A DNA stretch of 64,000 nucleotides from Gammaproteobacteria bacterium (GCA_027013145.1 JALUXX010000056.1:24975-88974); one strand, 5' to 3'; positions 48,266 to 58,818 are shown, counted from the stretch's first letter. The notes: generated by a model from the sequence alone, not told the origin. Program-made: numbers and translations.

Positions 48266-49006
48266 TCAAGCCTGGGGGGGCGGGGGTTCCAGCGTCTCGG
48301 GTGCGAACCCGGCGGCGCCGGCGGCGAGCACGTGGCCGTGACGGTACCAGTCGCCGAGGACGATGCGTACGGCGGGCGCCCCGTCGAGGGTGAATTCATG
48401 CACCGCGGGGCGATGGGTATGGCCGTGGATCATCGTGTGGACGCCGTGCGCACGCATCGCCCGCTCGACCGCGTCCGCGTTCACGTCCATGATCGTCTCC
48501 GGCTTGTCGGCGGTGGCGGAGCGGCTGCGCGCGCGTGCCGCCTGCACCAGGGCGCGGCGCTCGTCCAGCGGTCGCGCCAGGAATTCGCGGATCCAGCGCT
48601 CGTCGCGCACCGTGGCGCGCCAAGCCATGTAGTCCTCGTCGTCGGTGCACAGGGTGTCCCCGTGCAGGAGGAGGACGCGCGCGCCGTTGAGCTCGATCAC
48701 GGTCGGGTCGCGGATCAGCCGGCAGCCGGTCAGGGTTTCGAAGTCCGCGCCGACGAGGAAGTCGCGGTTGCCGGCCATCAGATACACGGGTGTGCCGCCG
48801 ACGGTCAGGTGCTGCAACCCGTCGAGGATGTCGCGGTTCGCGGGCGTGAGGTCGTCGTCCCCCGCCCACGCCTCGAACAGATCGCCGAGGATGTAGAGCC
48901 CGTCGCAGCGCGCCGCGCGCGTGCGCAGGAACTCCAGGAACAGCGCGGTGATCTCGGGGCGCTCGGGGGCCAGGTGCAGGTCGGAGATGAACAGCGTCTC
49001 GCCCAT
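48266..49006 (-). CDS. lpxH: UDP-2,3-diacylglucosamine diphosphatase
   Basis: Mn-dependent hydrolase of lipid A synthesis (246 residues). Metallophosphoesterase motifs: FISDLHLAPERPE, ILGDLFEAW, MAGNRDFLVG, LLHGDTLC and HGHTHRPAVHEF. ATG 49006 starts MGETLFISDLHL. It lies 17 bases after ppiB and is likely cotranscribed. Confidence 0.95.
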   Translation of the reverse strand: MGETLFISDLHLAPERPEITALFLEFLRTRAARCDGLYILGDLFEAWAGDDDLTPANRDILDGLQHLTVGGTPVYLMAGNRDFLVGADFETLTGCRLIRDPTVIELNGARVLLLHGDTLCTDDEDYMAWRATVRDERWIREFLARPLDERRALVQAARARSRSATADKPETIMDVNADAVERAMRAHGVHTMIHGHTHRPAVHEFTLDGAPAVRIVLGDWYRHGHVLAAGAAGFAPETLEPPPPQA

Positions 49007-49023
49007 GGGGAGATCGGTCGGGT

Positions 49024-49533
49024 TCAGGCCGGTTCGGGTTCGCCCTCGACCTCCACGCGCTCGATCACCACGTCCTCGAGCGGTACGTCCTTGTGGCCGG
49101 CGCGCGCGCCGGTGGCCGCCGATTCGATGGTCTGCACCACGTCCATGCCGTCGACGACGCGGCCGAACACACAATATCCCCAGCCTGCGGGCGTCGGGGC
49201 GGTATGGTCGAGGAAGGTGTTGTCGGCCACGTTGATGAAAAACTGGGCGGTGGCCGAGTGCGGATCCTGGGTACGGGCCATGGCGACGGTTCCGGTGCGG
49301 TTGCTGAGCCCGTTGTCGGCCTCGTTGCGCACCGGCGCGTGGGTGTCCTTGGTGCGCATGTCCGGTTCCAGCCCGCCGCCCTGGATCATGAATCCGCGGA
49401 TCACCCGGTGGAACAGGGTGCCCTCGTAGAAACCCTCGCGCGCGTAGCGCACGAAGTTCGCCGCCGTCTCGGGGGCGCGTTCGTGATCGAGCTCGATGGC
49501 GATGGCGCCGCGATTGGTGTGCAGACGGATCAT
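49024..49533 (-). CDS. ppiB: Peptidyl-prolyl cis-trans isomerase B (cyclophilin)
   Basis: Cytosolic cyclophilin, 169 residues, no signal peptide. Family marks: [19 protein letters not shown], the catalytic Arg in FHRVI, and [22 protein letters not shown] seven bases before ATG 49533. Head of a ppiB-lpxH pair. Confidence 0.95.
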   Translation of the reverse strand: MIRLHTNRGAIAIELDHERAPETAANFVRYAREGFYEGTLFHRVIRGFMIQGGGLEPDMRTKDTHAPVRNEADNGLSNRTGTVAMARTQDPHSATAQFFINVADNTFLDHTAPTPAGWGYCVFGRVVDGMDVVQTIESAATGARAGHKDVPLEDVVIERVEVEGEPEPA

Positions 49534-49688
49534 GCGAAGTCCTCCGGGACGGGGCGGACGTCCATCATACCGGGCCGCGGCGCCCGTCAAAAGCGCCATT
49601 TGGCCGTTGCGGGCCTTTCCGCTACCATGGGGCGCCGCGGCCGGCCGCGCCGCAAGTCTCCGGCGCAGGATCCGGCAGCCGCCCCGTG

Positions 49689-51116
49689 ATGACCGCCCAG
49701 CCCGTCAGGACCCGCTTCGCCCCGAGCCCGACCGGCGCACTGCACGCCGGCAATGCGCGCACGGCCCTGTTCAACGCCCTGCTCGCACGCGGCGCCGGCG
49801 GCGTGTTCGTGCTGCGTATCGAGGACAGCGACGCGGGCCGTGTCCTGCCGGGGGCCGAAGAGGCCATTCTCGGCGACCTGCGCTGGCTCGGTCTCGAATG
49901 GCAGGAGGGGCCGGACGCGGGCGGCGCGTACGGGCCCTACCGGCAATCGGAGCGCGGCGCGGTGTACGCGGAGCAGTACGAGCGGCTGGAACGCGGCGGG
50001 CGGGTCTATCCGTGTTTCTGCACGGCGCAGGAACTCGAACGCGCGCGCTCGGCGCAGCGGCGCGCGGGGCGCGCGCCGCGGTACCCGGGCACCTGCGCCG
50101 GTCTCGACCCGGCGCAGGCGCGCGCGCGCATCGAGGCGGGCGAGCGCCCGGCGTTGCGCTTCCGGGTGCCGGCGAACGGGACGGTCGCCTTCGAAGACCT
50201 GGTGCGCGGGGCGCAGTCGTTCGCCACGGAGGCGATCGGCGATTTCGTCGTCCGCCGGGCGGACGGGACCCCGGCGTTCTTCTTCTGCAACGCCGTCGAC
50301 GATGCCCTGATGGGGATCACCCACGTCCTGCGCGGGGAGGACCACCTGAGCAACACCCCGCGCCAGCTCCTGGTGCTCGCGGCGCTGGGTCTCAAGGCGC
50401 CGAGCTACGGGCATCTGCCGCTGCTGGTCGACGCCGACGGGCGTCCGCTGTCCAAGCGCCGCGGGGCGACGGCGCTCGGCGCGTTGCGCGACGCGGGCTA
50501 TCTCCCCGAGGCCCTGCTCAACTACCTCGCGCGCCTCGGCTGCACGCACGCGGAGGAGACTCCCCTGGAGTTCGACGCGCTGGCGCGCGGTTTTCGCGCC
50601 GCCGCGATCGGACGCTCCCCGGCACGCTTCGAGGAGGCACAACTGCGCCATTGGCAGCGCGAGGTCTCGGCCCGGCGCCCGGCCGCCGCGATCTGGGGGT
50701 GGTGGTGCGACGCCGCCCCGGAGTTGGGGGCGCTGGTGCCGGGCCCGCAGGCGCTGGAGTTCGTCGCCGCGGTGCGCGGGAACGTCGAACTGCCGGGCGA
50801 GGCGTTACACTGGGCACGGCGCCTGTTCGGCGATCCCCCGGAGCCGGATGCGGAGGCCGCCGCGGCGATCACGGAAGCCGGCGCGGGCTTCTTCGGCGCG
50901 GCGCTGGAGGTCCTCGGCGATGGCGCAACCGACCTCGACGCCTTCCGGGCGGCACTCGCGCGCGTGACCGGGCGGCGCGGGCGCACGCTGTTCCTGCCGC
51001 TGCGCGCCGCACTCACCGGTACCGGCCACGGTCCCGAACTCGCGCGCGTCTGGACCCTGCTGGGTGTCGGGCGGATCCGCCGGCGGCTGCAGGCGGCGGC
51101 GTTGCGCGCACGATAG
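49689..51116 (+). CDS. gltX: Glutamyl-tRNA synthetase, GltX2-like
   Basis: Class I synthetase charging tRNA with glutamate (475 residues). The HIGH motif is HAGN ([20 protein letters not shown]) and the KMSKS motif is LSKRRGA. A zinc site is present as CFC (Cys109, Cys111) with RYPGTC (Tyr132, Cys136). The HAGN form and sequence style resemble the second GluRS of some proteobacteria that prefers tRNA-Gln or acts alongside GltX1. Start ATG 49689, or GTG 49686, with no clear ribosome-binding site. cysS follows after 14 bases. Confidence 0.85.
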   Translation: MTAQPVRTRFAPSPTGALHAGNARTALFNALLARGAGGVFVLRIEDSDAGRVLPGAEEAILGDLRWLGLEWQEGPDAGGAYGPYRQSERGAVYAEQYERLERGGRVYPCFCTAQELERARSAQRRAGRAPRYPGTCAGLDPAQARARIEAGERPALRFRVPANGTVAFEDLVRGAQSFATEAIGDFVVRRADGTPAFFFCNAVDDALMGITHVLRGEDHLSNTPRQLLVLAALGLKAPSYGHLPLLVDADGRPLSKRRGATALGALRDAGYLPEALLNYLARLGCTHAEETPLEFDALARGFRAAAIGRSPARFEEAQLRHWQREVSARRPAAAIWGWWCDAAPELGALVPGPQALEFVAAVRGNVELPGEALHWARRLFGDPPEPDAEAAAAITEAGAGFFGAALEVLGDGATDLDAFRAALARVTGRRGRTLFLPLRAALTGTGHGPELARVWTLLGVGRIRRRLQAAALRAR

Positions 51117-51130
51117 ATTCGGGAGTCCCC

Positions 51131-52522
51131 ATGCTGCAGATCTACAACAGCCTGACGCGTACCAAGGAGCGGTTCGTCCCCATCGAGCCCGGGCGCGTGC
51201 GCATGTACGTGTGCGGGATGACGGTCTACGACTACAGCCACATCGGCCACGCGCGGGTCCTGGTGGTATTCGATACGGTGGTGCGTTACCTGCGTGCGGC
51301 CGGCTATCGGGTGACCTACGTGCGCAACATCACCGATATCGACGACAAGATCATCCGGCGCGCCAGCGAAGCCGGCGTCGACTTCATCGCGCTGACGCAG
51401 CGCTTCATCGCGGCGATGCGCGAGGACGCGGCGGCCCTCGGCGTGCTCGCGCCCGACGTGGAACCGTGCGCGACCGGCCACATCGAGGGAATCGTGGCGA
51501 TGATCGCGACACTCGTCGAGCGCGGCTTCGCCTACCGGGCCGACAACGGCGACGTCTACTACGACGTGAGCCGGTTCCCGGACTACGGCCGGCTCTCGGG
51601 CGAGCGGCCCGAGGGCCTGCGGGCCGGGGCGCGGGTGGAGATCGGCGAGGCCAAGGACGACCCCCTCGACTTCGTCCTGTGGAAGGCCGCCAAACCCGGC
51701 GAACCGAGCTGGGACAGCCCGTGGGGCCCGGGGCGGCCGGGCTGGCACATCGAGTGCTCGGCGATGTCCACGGCGCACCTCGGCGCGCACTTCGACATCC
51801 ACGGCGGCGGCCAGGATCTGCGTTTTCCCCACCATGAGAACGAGATCGCGCAGAGCGAGGCGGCTACCGGCGAGCCGTTCGTGAACTATTGGATGCACGC
51901 GGGCTTCGTGCGCGTCAACGAGGAGAAGATGTCGAAATCGCTCGGCAACTTCTTCACCATCCGCGAGGTCCTCGAGCGTTACCCGGCGGAGGCGGTGCGT
52001 CTGTTTCTGCTGTCGAGCCACTATCGCAGCCCGCTCAATTACGGCGAGGAACAGCTCGAGGCCGCGCGTCTGTCGCTGGCACGCCTCTACACGGCCCTGC
52101 GCGGCCTGCCCGTCGAGGAGGTTGGCGCGGGCGCGGAGGCGGCGCCGTTCCAGGCGCGCTTCGCCGCGGCCATGGACGACGATTTCAACACCCCGGAGGC
52201 GATCGCCGCGCTGTTCGACCTCGCCCGCGAGATCAACCGCGTGCGCGCACAGGACGAGCGCTTGGCGGCGCGGCTGGGGGCGCACCTGCGCGCGGCGGGG
52301 GCGGTGCTCGGGCTGCTGCAGCGCGATCCCGAACAGGCGCTGCGCGAGGGGGCGGGCGGCGAGGCGCTGGAGGAGGAACGCATCGAGGCGCTCATCCGCG
52401 AGCGCGACGCGGCGCGCCGGCGCCGCGACTGGGCGGCGGCCGATGCGTTGCGCGCGCGCCTGCTCGCCGCCGGCGTGGTACTCGAGGACGGGCCCGGCGG
52501 GACCACCTGGCGGCGCGGCTGA
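51131..52522 (+). CDS. cysS: Cysteinyl-tRNA synthetase
   Basis: Class I synthetase of 463 residues. HIGH motif SHIGHAR, KMSKS motif [10 protein letters not shown]. Zinc ligands are the Cys in YVCGMTVYD, the Cys in ECSAMS, and the His/Glu in [15 protein letters not shown] site upstream is modest. It follows gltX closely, so the two are probably cotranscribed. Confidence 0.97.
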   Translation: MLQIYNSLTRTKERFVPIEPGRVRMYVCGMTVYDYSHIGHARVLVVFDTVVRYLRAAGYRVTYVRNITDIDDKIIRRASEAGVDFIALTQRFIAAMREDAAALGVLAPDVEPCATGHIEGIVAMIATLVERGFAYRADNGDVYYDVSRFPDYGRLSGERPEGLRAGARVEIGEAKDDPLDFVLWKAAKPGEPSWDSPWGPGRPGWHIECSAMSTAHLGAHFDIHGGGQDLRFPHHENEIAQSEAATGEPFVNYWMHAGFVRVNEEKMSKSLGNFFTIREVLERYPAEAVRLFLLSSHYRSPLNYGEEQLEAARLSLARLYTALRGLPVEEVGAGAEAAPFQARFAAAMDDDFNTPEAIAALFDLAREINRVRAQDERLAARLGAHLRAAGAVLGLLQRDPEQALREGAGGEALEEERIEALIRERDAARRRRDWAAADALRARLLAAGVVLEDGPGGTTWRRG

Positions 52523-52642
52523 GGGTTCGCTCAAGGATCTGCGCGTACCGGCCGCTAACGTCGCAGAACCCGATATGCGGCCGGGTCCTTCGCGCGCGGG
52601 GCGCAGCCGGTCGCGTGCTATCGCCGCCCCGGAGGCCGCCGC

Positions 52643-53056
52643 GTGACCGACCGCCAGTTCCGCTTCCTGTTCGCCGCCGCCCTGCTGGCGGCGCTGTACT
52701 TCGCCTCGCAGCCGGCGCTCGATGCGCTGATCGGGTTGCTGTTCGTGGAGGGGGTGAGCGGCCGACGCCTGTCCGTGATCACGACGCGGCTGCGCTACCG
52801 GGGCGGTCCGCCGCCGTGCCGCGCCTGTGACCTCTCGGTCTCGCCCGCGGGCCCGGCGATCCCCTTCGACGCCGAGCGCGCGTGGCGCCTGGTGGTAGGC
52901 ACGATGCTCCTGCTGGCCTGTACGGTGTTCCCCGTGTCGCTATGGTTCCTCCCGTGGTTCATGGGCTTCGCCATTCTCGGCGCGGGCCTGAGCGGCGTGT
53001 GCCCGGTCCTCCTCGCGTTGCAGTGGACCGGCTTCCGCTACGCGCCGCCGGCATGA
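52643..53056 (+). CDS. Membrane protein with C-terminal DUF2892-like domain
   Basis: A 137-residue inner-membrane protein. One N-terminal hydrophobic segment (FRFLFAAALLAALYFASQ) is followed by a soluble part with CRACDL, then two membrane segments. The last part, RAWRLVVGTMLLLACTVFPV with GAGLSGVCPVLLAL, matches the DUF2892/YgaP-type pair with a conserved Cys. Function unknown. GTG start. Its stop overlaps the start of the GGDEF/EAL gene, so the two are coupled. Confidence 0.65.
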   Translation: MTDRQFRFLFAAALLAALYFASQPALDALIGLLFVEGVSGRRLSVITTRLRYRGGPPPCRACDLSVSPAGPAIPFDAERAWRLVVGTMLLLACTVFPVSLWFLPWFMGFAILGAGLSGVCPVLLALQWTGFRYAPPA

Positions 53057-55482
53057 ACCGGCCGCGCGTCGCGGAGGGCGCAGGCGGAACGGGTCCGACC
53101 CTGCCGCTGAAGGTCTCGGGGATCGTCTTCTGGGGGAGCCTGCTCCTGGGGCTCGCGATCGCCCTGGTCTCTCTGCGCGGTCTCGAGGATCACCTCGAAT
53201 GGGAATACCGCGCCCAGGCCGACGGCTTTGCCTACCGGCTGCAGGAGTTTCTCTTCCGCCACCCCCGCGCGCCGTGGTCGGAGGTGGACGCGGAGGTCCG
53301 GCGCCTGCGGGCACAGTTGGACCTTCCCGGCGTGGCGGTCGAGGCGGCCGGTCACCGCCTGCGGCTGGGGCGTACCGGTGCGCCGCTCGTGCCGCGCACG
53401 CGCGAGATCCGCGCCCCCGCGGGTGGGGCCGTGCTCTGGCTCCGGACCTACGAGCCCCGGATCGCGGACGCCGTCGCCGCCACGCGCAAGCGCGTGCTTA
53501 TCGCCGGCGCGCTCTCGTTCCTGCTGCTCGGCCTGGTGTTGAAGTGGATCCTGGAGCTGGTGCTCACGCGCCCGTTCCTGCGTATGGTCGAGACCGCACG
53601 GAGTTTCTCCCGCGGCGACACCGGGGCGCGTTTCGACGAGCGCCGCGGCGACGAGTTCGGGTTCCTGGGCGGGTTCGTCAACCGCGCCCTCGACTACGTC
53701 CTGGTGCAGCAGGAGGAGCTGCGCGAGGCGCTTGCCGAGGTGCGGCGCTCGGAGGCGGAGCTGTTCCGGGAGAAGGAGCGCGCCGAGGTCACGCTCCAGT
53801 CCATCGGCGACGCGGTGATCACCACCGATGCGGAGGGGCGCATCGATTACCTCAACCCCGTCGCCCTGCGGCTGACGGGCTGGCGCGCCGAGGAGGTGGC
53901 GGGACAGCCGGTCGCCTCGCTCATGCGCATCACCGGCGAGCACACGGGCACGGAGATCGAACACCCGGTGGTGAGGTGCCTGCGCGAGAACCGCATCGTC
54001 GAACTCCCCCCGCACAGCGTGCTCGCGTGCAGCGGCGGGCGCTCGCTGCCGATCGCCGACTCCGCCGCCCCGATCCACGACCGCGGCGGGCGCACGATCG
54101 GCGCGATCATGGTGTTCCACGACGTCACCTATGCGCGTCAGCTCGAGCGCGAGCTCTCCTACCACGCCTCGCACGACGCGCTCACCGGCCTGTGTAACCG
54201 CCGCCAGTTCGAGATCGCCCTCGACCAGGCCCTGGAGGACGCCGCCGCCGAGGGGCGCGAGCACGCCCTGTGTTATCTGGATCTCGACCAGTTCAAGGTG
54301 GTCAACGACACCTGCGGACACGGCGCGGGCGACGAGCTCCTGCGCCAGCTCTCCGGCCGGCTGGCGACGAAGGTCCGCGACAGCGATGTCCTGGCGCGGC
54401 TCGGCGGCGACGAGTTCGGCGTCCTGCTCTACGGCTGCGACGCGCGGCGCGCCTGCGCCATCGCCGAGGAGCTGCGCGGCACGATCTGCGAGTTCCGCTT
54501 CAGCCACAAGGAGCATCGCTTCCAGGTCGGTGCCAGCATCGGCGTCGTGGCGATCCACGCGGGGACGGGCACGGTCGCCGACGTGCTCGGCGCCGCCGAC
54601 GTCGCCTGCTACGCGGCGAAGGAGCGCGGCCGCAACCGGGTCCACCTCTACCAGCCCGACGACCGCGAGCTGCAGGAGCGGCGCGGCGAGATGCACGTGG
54701 TCTCGACGTTGCAGCGCGCCCTCCAGGACGGGCGCCTGCGCCTCTTCTCCCAGGACATCGTGGCGCTTTCCGAACAGGCCCGCCCCGGGCACCGCGAGCT
54801 GCTGGTGCGCCTGGTGGACGACGGCGGCCGGCTGCTGGCGCCGATGTCCTTCATCCCGGCGGCGGAGCGCTATGACCTGATGCCGGCGGTCGACCGCTGG
54901 GTCCTGGGGGCGGCCTGCCGGTTCCTGGCGGGTACGGAGGGCGCCGACGGCGGCGGGGTGTGGGCGATCAACCTCTCGGGGCAGTCCCTGGGTGACGAGG
55001 CGTTTCTGGACTATGCGGCGCGCACCGTCCGCGAGGCGCGCGTGGCGCCGCAACGCCTGTGCTTCGAGATCACCGAGACGGCCGCCATCGCCCACCTGGG
55101 GCGCGCGTCGCGGTTCATGAACGTCATGCGTGGGATGGGTTGCCGCTTCGCCCTCGACGACTTCGGCAGCGGCCTCAGTTCCTTCGGCTACCTGAAGCAG
55201 CTTCCCGTGGATTACCTCAAGATCGACGGCACGTTCGTGCGTGACATGGCGGAGGACACCATCGATCACGCCATGGTCGAGGCCATCAATCGCATCGGCC
55301 ACGTCATGGGACTGAAGACCGTGGCCGAGTTCGTCGAGGACGAGGCGGCGTTGAACGCCGTACGCGCGCTCGGGGTCGACTACGCGCAAGGGTACTGGGT
55401 CGCGTCGCCGCGCCCGGTGGAGGCCGCGCACCCGGCGTCGGCGGGCGTCGAGCCGCGGCCGGAGGCGCCGGCGGCGCGCTGA
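53053..55482 (+). CDS. Membrane PAS-GGDEF-EAL c-di-GMP enzyme
   Basis: Dual-domain c-di-GMP protein of 809 residues: TM1 about 22-42, periplasmic region about 43-146, TM2 about 148-172, HAMP-like about 173-225, PAS about 245-360, GGDEF about 370-535, EAL about 550-800. GGDEF (451-455) is intact, with an RxxD inhibitory site (Arg442-Asp445) five residues before it, so synthesis with product feedback is possible. The EAL motif reads ELLVRL but keeps the catalytic Glu, with INLSG, EITET, DDFGSG, YLKIDG and AQGYW, so hydrolysis is also possible. It overlaps the DUF2892 gene by four bases. Confidence 0.92.
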   Translation: MNRPRVAEGAGGTGPTLPLKVSGIVFWGSLLLGLAIALVSLRGLEDHLEWEYRAQADGFAYRLQEFLFRHPRAPWSEVDAEVRRLRAQLDLPGVAVEAAGHRLRLGRTGAPLVPRTREIRAPAGGAVLWLRTYEPRIADAVAATRKRVLIAGALSFLLLGLVLKWILELVLTRPFLRMVETARSFSRGDTGARFDERRGDEFGFLGGFVNRALDYVLVQQEELREALAEVRRSEAELFREKERAEVTLQSIGDAVITTDAEGRIDYLNPVALRLTGWRAEEVAGQPVASLMRITGEHTGTEIEHPVVRCLRENRIVELPPHSVLACSGGRSLPIADSAAPIHDRGGRTIGAIMVFHDVTYARQLERELSYHASHDALTGLCNRRQFEIALDQALEDAAAEGREHALCYLDLDQFKVVNDTCGHGAGDELLRQLSGRLATKVRDSDVLARLGGDEFGVLLYGCDARRACAIAEELRGTICEFRFSHKEHRFQVGASIGVVAIHAGTGTVADVLGAADVACYAAKERGRNRVHLYQPDDRELQERRGEMHVVSTLQRALQDGRLRLFSQDIVALSEQARPGHRELLVRLVDDGGRLLAPMSFIPAAERYDLMPAVDRWVLGAACRFLAGTEGADGGGVWAINLSGQSLGDEAFLDYAARTVREARVAPQRLCFEITETAAIAHLGRASRFMNVMRGMGCRFALDDFGSGLSSFGYLKQLPVDYLKIDGTFVRDMAEDTIDHAMVEAINRIGHVMGLKTVAEFVEDEAALNAVRALGVDYAQGYWVASPRPVEAAHPASAGVEPRPEAPAAR

Positions 55483-55491
55483 GTGCGCGGG

Positions 55492-56352
55492 TCAGTCCTG
55501 CGCGCCCGCGCGTTCGGCCGCCTCGAGGGTGTTCTGCAGCAGCACCGCCACCGTCATGGGGCCCACCCCGCCGGGTACGGGCGTGATCCAACGCGCGCGC
55601 GCGCGGGCGGTTTCGAACTCCACGTCGCCCGTGAGCCGGCCGTCGGGACCGCGGTTCATCCCCACGTCGATCACGGTGGCGCCGGGCTTGATCCACGTCC
55701 CGGGGATCAGGCCGGGCCGGCCGACGGCCACCACGAGGATGTCGGCGCGCGCGACGTGGTCTTCGAGATCGCGGGTGAATCGATGGCAGGTCGTCACGGT
55801 CGCCCCCGCCAGGAGCAGCTCCAGCGTCATGGGCCGGCCGACGATGTTGGAGGCCCCGACGACGACGGCGTGGCGGCCCTTGTAGCACTCGCCGCTGTGG
55901 TCGAGCAGCAGCATGACCCCCCGCGGGGTGCACGGGCGCAGCCGCGGGACCCGCAGGGCCAGGCGCCCGACGTTGCAGGGATGGAAGCCGTCGACGTCCT
56001 TGTCGGGGTCGATCCGTTCCAGGATCGCCGCGCTGTCGATCTGCGGCGGCAGGGGGAGTTGGACGAGGATGCCGTCGATCGCCGGATCGGCATTGAGGCC
56101 GTCGACCCGCTCGAGCAGGGCGGCCTGACTCGTGTCCGCAGGCAGCCGGTGGACGCGCGACATCACGCCGGCCTCTTCGCAGGCGCGGCGCTTGTTGCGT
56201 ACGTAGACCTCCGAGGCCGGGTCGTCCCCGACCAGGACCACGGCGAGCCCCGGTGCGCGCCGGCCGCCCGCGGTGCGTGCCGCGACGCGCTCGCGCACCG
56301 CGCGGCGGATCGAGGCGGCGAGGGACTTCCCGTCGAGCAGTTCAGCGGTCAT
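55492..56352 (-). CDS. folD: Methylenetetrahydrofolate dehydrogenase/cyclohydrolase
   Basis: Bifunctional one-carbon enzyme (286 residues). It has the catalytic Lys in [29 protein letters not shown], the NADP site [12 protein letters not shown], and the end [19 protein letters not shown] 56352 gives the usual [13 protein letters not shown]. Convergent with the GGDEF/EAL gene with only nine bases between stops. Confidence 0.97.
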   Translation of the reverse strand: MTAELLDGKSLAASIRRAVRERVAARTAGGRRAPGLAVVLVGDDPASEVYVRNKRRACEEAGVMSRVHRLPADTSQAALLERVDGLNADPAIDGILVQLPLPPQIDSAAILERIDPDKDVDGFHPCNVGRLALRVPRLRPCTPRGVMLLLDHSGECYKGRHAVVVGASNIVGRPMTLELLLAGATVTTCHRFTRDLEDHVARADILVVAVGRPGLIPGTWIKPGATVIDVGMNRGPDGRLTGDVEFETARARARWITPVPGGVGPMTVAVLLQNTLEAAERAGAQD

Positions 56353-56474
56353 GGGCGGGTCGGGGTGCGCGGGGCAGGCGCGGCATTCTCGCACGCCCGG
56401 GCGCCGGGCGACAAGGCGCGGGGACGCGACGCTCGCCGTGTCCGTACGGCTTCTGTTAGTATCGGGAGGGCCGT

Positions 56475-56503
56475 TTGACGCGCTCAGGGGCGGCGCGTAT
56501 GAT
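56475..56503 (+). promoter_or_regulatory. Promoter of the tRNA operon
   Basis: TTGACG (56475-56480), 17 bases, TATGAT (56498-56503), then a GC-rich discriminator (CGCGCCGCG) as in stringently controlled stable-RNA promoters. Start expected near 56510. Confidence 0.75.
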
Positions 56504-56557
56504 CGCGCCGCGTTTCCCGGCGTTTCGCGCGGGCGGGTCGCCGCGGGGCGGCCGTCA

Positions 56558-56634
56558 CGGGGTATGGCGCAGCCTGGTAGCGCGCCTGCTTTGGGAGCAG
56601 GAAGTCGGGGGTTCGAATCCCTCTACCCCGACCA
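56558..56634 (+). tRNA. tRNA-Pro (anticodon TGG)
   Basis: A 77-base cloverleaf: acceptor CGGGGTA/TACCCCG, anticodon stem CCTGC/GCAGG with loop TTTGGGA, T-arm GTTCGAATC. CCA is encoded. Confidence 0.97.
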
Positions 56635-56699
56635 TGCGTCGAGTCGGCGGTGCGCGGTACCCGGGCGGCGACCCCGGGACGGATTCGAGCGTTTTTCCT

Positions 56700-56773
56700 G
56701 CGCCCGTAGCTCAACCGGACAGAGCATCGGCCTTCTAAGCCGAGGGTTGCAGGTTCGAGTCCTGCCGGGCGCG
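56700..56773 (+). tRNA. tRNA-Arg (anticodon TCT)
   Basis: Acceptor GCGCCCG/CGGGCGC, anticodon stem TCGGC/GCCGA with loop CTTCTAA, T-arm GGTTCGAGTCC. The discriminator is G and the next bases are CTC, so CCA is not encoded and must be added enzymatically, unlike its three neighbours. Confidence 0.96.
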
Positions 56774-56809
56774 CTCCGATCACCGGGCGGTGCATCGGAT
56801 CGATTCAAT

Positions 56810-56887
56810 GGTGGGCGTAGCTCAGTTGGTTAGAGCACCTGGTTGTGGCCCAGGAGGTCGTGGGTTCGAATCCCGTCGTCCACCCCA
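56810..56887 (+). tRNA. tRNA-His (anticodon GTG)
   Basis: Acceptor GTGGGCG/CGTCCAC with the extra 5' G (56810) facing C73, the histidine identity element. Anticodon stem CCTGG/CCAGG with loop TTGTGGC. CCA encoded. Confidence 0.97.
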
Positions 56888-56983
56888 TTGGCTGCGCTTG
56901 CGGTGCCGTAGGCGCTGTGGTTGACTAGGGCCCGCCGGGGTTGCGGGTGTGTACCGCCGGCGCGCCCGCCCCGCCGTTTCCCG

Positions 56984-57059
<76 letters not shown>

Positions 57060-57079
57060 ATCCTGTCCCTCCATATCCC

Positions 57080-57243
57080 GGGCGCCTTTTGGACTTGGGT
57101 TTGTTTTACTGCGGCGGTGGGAGATCGGTCCATTTCCCCGATCGTTTGCGTCGGATGGCGATCGCTGTTCGCCGCATAGCGATCGGAAGACCGTGCTCGA
57201 CCGCCGCCTGGCTACCGACACCTCAGTCCGACAGGCGCCTGGG
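57080..57243. repeat. Inverted-repeat (MITE-like) element, copy 2
   Basis: About 164 bases related along its whole length to the reverse complement of 16996-17163. Shared blocks include CTGCGGCGGTGG, AGATCGG then CCATTT, CCGATCGTT, GATCGGAAGACCGTGCTCGA (copy 1 CGATCGGAAAACTGTGCTCGA-like), CCGCCGCCT, GCTACxGACACCT and AGTCCGACAGG. Termini GGGCGCC...GGACTTGGG and CAGTCCGACAGGCGCC are inverted. It is more diverged than copy 1 and lies between tRNA-Lys and tig. Confidence 0.8.
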
Positions 57244-57336
57244 GGCCTTGTGCCGCGATGGGCTACGCCCTGGAGGCCGAACCCGGTATACTCACTGCGG
57301 CGGCGTCGGGCCCCGGCGGGGCTCGATCGGATCCAG

Positions 57337-57342
57337 TATAAT
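57337..57342 (+). promoter_or_regulatory. Consensus -10 of the tig promoter
   Basis: Perfect TATAAT at 57337-57342, 36 bases before the tig ATG. The region 17 bases upstream (CGGCGG) is not a -35, so an activator or extended element may compensate. Confidence 0.5.
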
Positions 57343-57377
57343 GATATGATTCACATACCGTTTTTGTGGAGTTCCCT

Positions 57378-58658
57378 ATGCAAGTATCGATCGAGGCCAC
57401 GGGCGAGCTGGGTCGCCGCCTGACTGTCGAGATCCCCGCCGCGGAGGTCGAGCAGGAGGTGGCCAATCGCCTGCGCTCGCTCGCCCAGCGCGTGCGCATC
57501 GACGGCTTCCGGCCGGGCAAGGTGCCTTTGAAGGTCGTGACCCAGCGTTACGGCAGCAAGGTGCGCGACGAGGTCACCGACGAGGTCGTCCAGCGCAGCC
57601 TCGGCGATGCGCTGCGCCAGGAGAACCTGCGCCCGGCGGGCGGGCCGAAGATCGAGTCGCGCGAGTTGACCCCGGGCGAGGCGTTGCGCTTCACGGCGGT
57701 CCTGGAGGTCTTTCCGGACCTGGAACTCGCATCGATGGGGGACCTCGAACTCGAGCGCCCCGTCGCCGAGGTCACCGAGCAGGACGTCGATGAACTGATC
57801 GAGGTCCTGCGGCGCCAGAAGCGCACCTGGGAGCCGGTGGAGCGGGCCGCCCAGGAGGGCGATCGCTTGGTGATCGACTACCGCGGGACGGTCGACGGGG
57901 CGCCTCTGCCCGGCGGGCGCGGCGAGAGCGTGCCGGCGGAGCTGGGTTCGGGGCGGCTGCTCGACGCCTTCGAGGAGCGGCTCCAGGGCCTTGCGGCCGG
58001 CGCCGAGGTCGAATTCGACGTGACCTATCCCGCGGACCACCCGAAGCCGGAGGCCGCGGGCCGGACCGTCCATTACCAAGTGACCGTGCGCAGCGTCTCG
58101 GAGCCGCGGTTGCCTGCGGTCGACGAGGCGTTCGCGCGCGACTTCGGTGTCACGGAGGGCGGCGTCGAATCCTTGCGGCGCGAGGTCCGGGCCAACATGG
58201 AGCGGGAGCTGGCGCGCGCGATTCGAGGCCGGCTCAAGGACCAGGTGATGGAGGCCCTGCTCGCGCACCACACGGTGGCCGTCCCCGAAGGGCTCGTCGA
58301 CGAGGAGGCCGGACGCCTGCGTGCGCAGATCGAAGAGGCGGGGGACGGCGGGGGCGCGGATGATGTGCAGGCCAAGGCGCGGCGCCGGGTCACGCTGGGC
58401 CTGATCATCGCCGAGCTGGTGCGCGTCCACGGCATCGTGGTCGATCCGGTGCGCGTGCGTGCCGCGGTCGAGGAGATCGCCGCCGGGTACGAGAATCCGG
58501 AGGAGGTCGTGCAGTACTACTACGGAAATCGCGAACTGCTGGGCGGCGTCGAGTCGATGGTCCTCGAGGACCAGGTGGTCGACTGGGTGGCGGAGCGCGC
58601 GGCGGTGCGTGATCGGCCGGCGACGTTCGGCGAACTGACGCGCGCCCGCGCCGGCTGA
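57378..58658 (+). CDS. tig: Trigger factor
   Basis: Ribosome-bound chaperone and peptidyl-prolyl isomerase (426 residues). Ribosome-docking signature [12 protein letters not shown] in the N-terminal domain; FKBP domain about 155-240 ([14 protein letters not shown]); helical C-terminal chaperone domain ending [15 protein letters not shown] 57378 has TGGAG six bases upstream. First of the tig-clpP-clpX-lon block. Confidence 0.96.
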   Translation: MQVSIEATGELGRRLTVEIPAAEVEQEVANRLRSLAQRVRIDGFRPGKVPLKVVTQRYGSKVRDEVTDEVVQRSLGDALRQENLRPAGGPKIESRELTPGEALRFTAVLEVFPDLELASMGDLELERPVAEVTEQDVDELIEVLRRQKRTWEPVERAAQEGDRLVIDYRGTVDGAPLPGGRGESVPAELGSGRLLDAFEERLQGLAAGAEVEFDVTYPADHPKPEAAGRTVHYQVTVRSVSEPRLPAVDEAFARDFGVTEGGVESLRREVRANMERELARAIRGRLKDQVMEALLAHHTVAVPEGLVDEEAGRLRAQIEEAGDGGGADDVQAKARRRVTLGLIIAELVRVHGIVVDPVRVRAAVEEIAAGYENPEEVVQYYYGNRELLGGVESMVLEDQVVDWVAERAAVRDRPATFGELTRARAG

Positions 58659-58818
58659 CGATGCCGGGGCGGGCCGCCTCCGGCGCCGGCCGGCGGCGGG
58701 CGTATCAAGTGCGCGGCCGTTGCGCCGCCAACGGGTCCGGGGGCTGCGGCCGGCGCCGGGCGCACGGCCGCATGACCATGAATTGAGGGAGATTCCCGTC
58801 CTTAAAGGAACCGATGCC

